From Dysgonamonadaceae bacterium (lineage in GTDB: Bacteria > Bacteroidota > Bacteroidia > Bacteroidales > Azobacteroidaceae): a stretch of DNA of 8,946 nt. The notes beneath the pieces are model-generated. The model was not told the DNA's origin. It ran no database searches and worked only from the letters and a program-made list of their open reading frames with translations. The translations under genes were made by a program, and so were the position numbers. The stretch spans positions 1-8,946 of the forward strand of contig JAIRRK010000222.1 of NCBI GenBank assembly GCA_031256015.1. Direction: 5' to 3'. Shown here in pieces: positions 5,856 through 8,946 of the stretch (position 1 is the stretch's first letter; each line of letters opens with the position of its first letter).

Positions 5856-8087
5856 TTAAAAGCGTAATACTACCTTTTCCCGAATGTTTCTTTTGTTCGT
5901 CTTTATCGTGTAGCCGTTGATTCCGCCGGCTTTAACGGCCTTGACTCTTTTACCGTTGACAGTCGGACGAATATCTCCCGGTATTTCCGGTAACTCGAAA
6001 GTATAAGCGCGTTCCTGCACCTGTCCCCGATAACTTCCCTCGGCCGGATAAATCGTTATCTCGGTTATGCCGTTTTCTTTTTTATACTCCATGCGGGTGA
6101 AAGCCTGTTCCCCTTTTTCATAATCACGCGTTATGCCGTCGTCCTCATAAAGCGTATAAACGTTCACATCGCCCTCTTCTCCCGGATAACAGCGCACGAC
6201 CGGTTCGGTCAGCGGAGTTGACGTCATCCGTGCAGTATACGGTTGCATCGGGAAAGGATAACCTCCCTTTATATAGAGAGGAAACGTGTTCAGGTCGCAG
6301 TATTCGGTAATCTTTTGTCCGCCCCGATACGCTTTCCCCGTGAAGAAATTATACCAGACATTTCCGGCCGGAAGCCAAACATCCTGAGAGGCAAGCTTAT
6401 TCTCTCCCTCTCCGGCTTCCGTGACGGGAGCACCGAGCAACAAATCTCCGAAAAGGAACTGTTGCGGATTTTCGTAAGACTCTTCTTCTTCGGGATATTC
6501 GATGTACATGGCACGGATAAGCGGCAACATGTAGCGGTGACATTGCCACACGGAAGAATATATATAAGGTATAATCCGCGAACGAAGGTGATACATTTCC
6601 CTCATGGCTGTTTCCGCCTCTTTCCCCCAAAGCCAAGGACGGCGGTCCAGCTTTTCGTCATAAACGGAATGGATGCGCAACGAAGAGTTCAGTAACCCGA
6701 ACTGAGTCCAACGCGTGTACAGCTCCGGGTCGGTGCCTCGGTAAAAACCTCCGATGTCGTGCGCCCAGAAGAAACATCCGACATTCCCGGATGTGGCCGT
6801 CATTTCGATTTCAAACTTCAGCATGTCCCGGTTTCCCACGGCATCGCCGGAGAATTGAATCGGGTGCCGGTGGTCGCCCCACCCTCCCCAACGACTGAAT
6901 CCGGCTCCGCGTAAATTTTGGCGGGTCGAATGGTTATAATAGACATCATTCAGCCAAGGCAAGTGATTCATGCGGGTTCCGCGCACAACCGGATAAATAT
7001 AGTCCTGTTGCCAATCCAACCACCAGAAAGCCACGCCCATATCATCGGATTCTTTGTGGGCATACTTCATGAAGTTATCCATGTACTCTTTGTCTCCGGC
7101 ATCGAAAACGAGTTCCTTTCTTCCGACGGTATCCGCTCCCATGGCTTTCATAAATTCGGGATAAGCATCTTCATGAGCACGAATCCCGTCGTGCGGATGC
7201 TCGTTCAAAACCACGTGAATTTGTTCTTTCTTTAAATCTCCGATCAACTTTGCCGGATCGGGAATCAGTTCCCTGTTCCACGAATACCCTGTCCATCCTC
7301 GGTTACCCGCATGTCCGGTTCCCGTGAGGGCTTCTTTTTGAGTATGCCATCCCATATCGAACACCAAAATATCAATGGGGAAATCGTGTTCCTCGTATTC
7401 TTTTATTAATTGAAGATATTCGGCGGAGGTATAATCCCACCAACGGCAATACCACGACCCGTGAACATATTTCCGCGTCATGGGAACCGGACCGCTTATC
7501 TTTTGCAGATTTCTCAGAGCCGCTTTATAATTATTTCCGTAGATAAACAGATAAACATCCTGAATATGCTCCTTCGACCGTTCCCGAATCCGACCGTTCA
7601 CCAGCAGTTCCTTATTGGTATCTTTGACGGCATACCATCCGTCGCGGCTCAACAGTCCTTCTTCCGTAGGAACGGCTTTGCTCAGGCCGTCTAAAGTAGA
7701 TAACGCTCCGCGAAGATTGCGGCGTTGTTCGCTCGCCATGTACCACATCCGTTCTTTGCCTTCATGATTAAAATAAACACGCAGATTCATTTGTCCGAAA
7801 GGGAATCCGTCGTTATAAAATTCCAGTCTCATTTCGGAGGTCGAAATAGTATAGCGATTATTTTCTTTTTCAATCAGTTCGATGTCATCGAAATCGATTG
7901 TACGGTTTGAAGCAAACAAAGTCGGTTCATCGACAAACCGGCTGTTTTCCGCATACTCCAGACGGACCAAACCGGGAGAAATAAATGTAAACCGGGCATT
8001 GCCGATGACTATCGGATTTCGGGCCTCGCCCGTCAAAGACAAACTTACGAATAGCAAAAGGCCGGACAGAGTAAGTATTTTTCGCAT
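5856..8087 (-). CDS. Secreted GH31-family alpha-glycosidase
   Basis: A 743-residue glycoside hydrolase family 31 enzyme. An N-terminal signal peptide (MRKILTLSGLLLFVSLSLTGEA, cleavage near 22) without a lipobox points to the periplasm. Domain order: N-terminal beta-sandwich about 24-195; catalytic (beta/alpha)8 barrel about 200-525; C-terminal beta-sandwich about 530-625; and a DUF5110-like end about 633-743 with YTLYEDDGITRDYEKGE. Catalytic candidates are nucleophile D358 in FWWLDWQQ and acid/base D415 in QFSGD; FFWAHDIGGF (about 439-448) is a further GH31 hallmark. The usual nucleophile motif in alpha-glucosidases is WxDMNE, so the WLDWQQ variant suggests a different subfamily and substrate. 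The retaining mechanism is family knowledge; the sugar is unknown. No SusC/SusD pair is visible nearby, so it may act alone or the rest of a locus lies elsewhere. It is GC-richer than the AT-rich operons to its left. Confidence 0.93.
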   Translation of the reverse strand: MRKILTLSGLLLFVSLSLTGEARNPIVIGNARFTFISPGLVRLEYAENSRFVDEPTLFASNRTIDFDDIELIEKENNRYTISTSEMRLEFYNDGFPFGQMNLRVYFNHEGKERMWYMASEQRRNLRGALSTLDGLSKAVPTEEGLLSRDGWYAVKDTNKELLVNGRIRERSKEHIQDVYLFIYGNNYKAALRNLQKISGPVPMTRKYVHGSWYCRWWDYTSAEYLQLIKEYEEHDFPIDILVFDMGWHTQKEALTGTGHAGNRGWTGYSWNRELIPDPAKLIGDLKKEQIHVVLNEHPHDGIRAHEDAYPEFMKAMGADTVGRKELVFDAGDKEYMDNFMKYAHKESDDMGVAFWWLDWQQDYIYPVVRGTRMNHLPWLNDVYYNHSTRQNLRGAGFSRWGGWGDHRHPIQFSGDAVGNRDMLKFEIEMTATSGNVGCFFWAHDIGGFYRGTDPELYTRWTQFGLLNSSLRIHSVYDEKLDRRPWLWGKEAETAMREMYHLRSRIIPYIYSSVWQCHRYMLPLIRAMYIEYPEEEESYENPQQFLFGDLLLGAPVTEAGEGENKLASQDVWLPAGNVWYNFFTGKAYRGGQKITEYCDLNTFPLYIKGGYPFPMQPYTARMTSTPLTEPVVRCYPGEEGDVNVYTLYEDDGITRDYEKGEQAFTRMEYKKENGITEITIYPAEGSYRGQVQERAYTFELPEIPGDIRPTVNGKRVKAVKAGGINGYTIKTNKRNIREKVVLRF

Positions 8088-8127
8088 AAGATACGGTGAT
8101 TGTGATGTTTTATTTCAGACCTGAATA

Positions 8128-8135
8128 CAAAAGTA
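8128..8135 (-). promoter_or_regulatory. Probable -7 element of the GH31 gene
   Basis: TACTTTTG on the minus strand (8135-8128) matches TAnnTTTG and would give a leader of roughly 35 nt. At -33 there is only a T-run within GTTTT, not a clear TTG. Confidence 0.55.
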
Positions 8136-8173
8136 GAAAATTATCCGGAAGAATAAAACATTGTCCTATTCTC

Positions 8174-8272
8174 ATGGTCTTTATTCGATTGGAAGGTAAG
8201 GCGACGCCCGGAGATACAATGGCTCTTTTTGTCGGCCGCTTCCTGCGCGAGCGCAGCGGGACTGCATCCTAA
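8174..8272 (+). other. 32-codon arginine-rich open tract in intergenic repeat-like DNA
   Basis: An ATG-to-TAA frame of 32 residues, beginning MVFIRLEGKATPGDTMALF and ending with the arginine-rich RFLRERSGTAS. A second in-frame ATG lies at 8219. It is GC-rich compared with the flanking DNA, and contains CTGCG/CGCAG able to form a small hairpin (about 8251-8264). No promoter or ribosome signal was found. It may be a tiny gene, a remnant of a larger one, or part of an interspersed repeat; I do not recognise a function. Confidence 0.25.
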
Positions 8273-8310
8273 AGAAATTTCATAATCAAAATCAGGCGAA
8301 ACATTCATTC

Positions 8311-8409
8311 CTAATAAAACGAGCTAAGCTTTGCCGGCATGCCGACGAGGCACCTGTTAATCCGACCGAGTGTCAGTTCAGGTACCTTACCGAATGTCAG
8401 TAAGGCACT
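8311..8409 (-). other. 32-codon open tract on the opposite strand, no start codon at its head
   Basis: On the minus strand, a frame bounded upstream by TAA (8412-8410) runs 32 codons to TAG (8313-8311). It contains LLTFGKVP-ELTLGRIN, an 8-residue near-repeat produced by the 24-nt DNA repeat, and ends GMPAKLSSFY. The first ATG comes only at the Met of GMPAK, so an intact gene is unlikely. It faces the 8174-8272 tract. It also includes the palindrome CGGCATGCCG (8335-8344). Most probably a decayed coding fragment or repeat-element sequence. Confidence 0.25.
8365..8408. repeat. Two imperfect tandem copies of a 20-21 nt unit, period 24
   Basis: ACCGAGTGTCAGTTCAGGTAC (8365-8385) is followed by ACCGAATGTCAGTAAGGCAC (8389-8408); the 24-nt period equals eight codons. 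A partial third head, GGCACCTGTTAATCCG, precedes them. GTACCTTAC (8382-8390) and GTAAGGCAC (8400-8408) can also form a hairpin with one mismatch. This is seen directly; its nature is unknown. Confidence 0.6.
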
Positions 8410-8421
8410 TTACTAGAAAAC

Positions 8422-8447
8422 AAAAAGGGATGTAAAATTTACACCCC
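8422..8447 (-). terminator. Intrinsic terminator of the FISUMP-like surface-protein gene
   Basis: On the minus strand, GGGGTGTAA (8447-8439) pairs with TTACATCCC (8435-8427), including one G-U pair, around a short A/T loop. Five T residues follow (8426-8422), then a G and four more T. It sits about 53 nt after the stop codon at 8500. Confidence 0.85.
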
Positions 8448-8499
8448 TGATATGCAATATTCAAATATGGTTGAAATTTTTCAACTCTTAATTTTTAAT

Positions 8500-8946
8500 T
8501 TACTCCGCGATGCACCGGACACTCAGACCATTTGCCTTATAGCGGGAGAGGGACCAAGTACACACATAACCACTGAAGAAGTTCGTGATAGACGATTCAT
8601 CGGATGTACTACCATCACTGCTCCAATAGTAGCCGTGGCTGCCCGTGTAATTCACGTTGGCGTTGATGCAGTTACGGTAGCCCCCGGCAGGAAGAAATAG
8701 TAAGGGACCCGGAACATCGGGGTCGATAAGAGAGGCCTTACCTTCCTTGTAACTGTCAGCCAAACCGGACCAAACAGTTGCATCATACAACGCATAACCG
8801 CGTGTCGCACCATCTCCGCTCCACCCGGAGCCGGTGGCCTTCCCCCCTGAAACAGGAACCCATACAATATTCGTATTACCACCAGGAATCATACCCCTAC
8901 CAACAAGAGAACTATTAACACCTGATGTAGAAAACCATTCGTAATA
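8500..8946 (-). CDS. Surface protein with FISUMP-like C-terminal domain, 5' end cut off
   Basis: The frame is open from the right edge to a TAA at 8502-8500, showing the last 148 residues. An internal Met at 8892 is not the start, since the frame continues upstream as YYEWFSTSGVNSSLVGRG. The sequence has the pattern of the FISUMP domain (Fibrobacter succinogenes major paralogous domain, TIGR02145) seen at the C-terminus of many Bacteroidales fimbrillin-like or lipid-anchored surface proteins: SGDGATRGYALYDATVW, then PLLFLPAGGYRNC, then GSHGYYWSS, and a final NGLSVRCIAE. Cysteines fall in RNC, YVC and RCIAE. The signal peptide and any upstream domains are outside the window. Function is likely at the cell surface, possibly adhesion or a pilus-type subunit; this is inference from the family. 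A terminator follows it. Confidence 0.85.
   Translation of the reverse strand, partial: YYEWFSTSGVNSSLVGRGMIPGGNTNIVWVPVSGGKATGSGWSGDGATRGYALYDATVWSGLADSYKEGKASLIDPDVPGPLLFLPAGGYRNCINANVNYTGSHGYYWSSDGSTSDESSITNFFSGYVCTWSLSRYKANGLSVRCIAE

Noticed and set aside
8219..8272. A 17-codon gene starting at the second ATG of the intergenic tract
   Set aside because: No promoter or ribosome signal supports it, and it is simply the end of the longer 8174-8272 frame; kept only as part of that entry.
8452..8700. An 82-codon plus-strand frame opposite the surface-protein gene
   Set aside because: It is a shadow of the FISUMP-like coding sequence, whose motifs and terminator are clear on the minus strand.
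1..8946. tRNA, rRNA, CRISPR array, insertion sequence or integrase
   Set aside because: Looked for on both strands; no cloverleaf, regularly spaced repeat array, transposase motif or attachment-site pair was seen.
5856..8946. A polysaccharide-utilisation locus around the GH31 gene
   Set aside because: No SusC, SusD, regulator or second glycoside hydrolase lies within the window, so the claim is not supported here.

Overview
The window looks like chromosomal DNA from a Bacteroidales (Bacteroidota) bacterium. Several upstream regions carry the Bacteroidota sigma core TAnnTTTG, twice with a TTG exactly 19 nt upstream. Most starts lack a Shine-Dalgarno sequence. The gene families also fit: a LytS/LytTR two-component pair, a small outer-membrane beta-barrel protein, a secreted GH31 glycosidase and a FISUMP-like surface-protein terminus. 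Genus cannot be fixed from sequence alone.

Layout. (1) 1-713 (+): C-terminal part of an AzgA-type NCS2 purine permease, cut by the left edge. (2) 744-1980 (+): the compact ribosomal operon rpsF-rpsR-rplI, with a clear promoter before it and a strong intrinsic terminator after it. Only rplI has a near-perfect Shine-Dalgarno sequence. (3) 2027-3931 (-): a histidine kinase/LytTR response regulator pair with a 4-nt ATGA overlap and its own promoter. (4) 3976-4764 (-): a long bulged hairpin, a small signal-peptide-bearing beta-barrel protein and its probable promoter. (5) 4885-5842 (+): a cation diffusion facilitator, divergent from the barrel gene, with an altered metal site. (6) 5856-8135 (-): a large secreted GH31 alpha-glycosidase, convergent with the transporter. 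(7) 8136-8499: a gene-free stretch of about 400 nt holding GC-richer, repeat-like sequence (two 99-nt stop-ended open tracts facing each other, a near-tandem 24-nt repeat and a CGGCATGCCG palindrome), then a terminator for the gene to its right. (8) 8500-8946 (-): the 3' end of a surface-protein gene with a FISUMP-like C-terminus, cut by the right edge.

The genes form separate transcription units rather than one pathway: purine uptake, ribosome assembly, signalling, envelope, metal efflux and polysaccharide breakdown. I do not see a clear new multi-gene system. The points most worth checking are the asparagine in the CDF metal site, the variant GH31 nucleophile motif, the repeat-like block at 8174-8410, the lone Shine-Dalgarno in the rpsF operon, and two promoters that argue for later start codons than the longest frames suggest.
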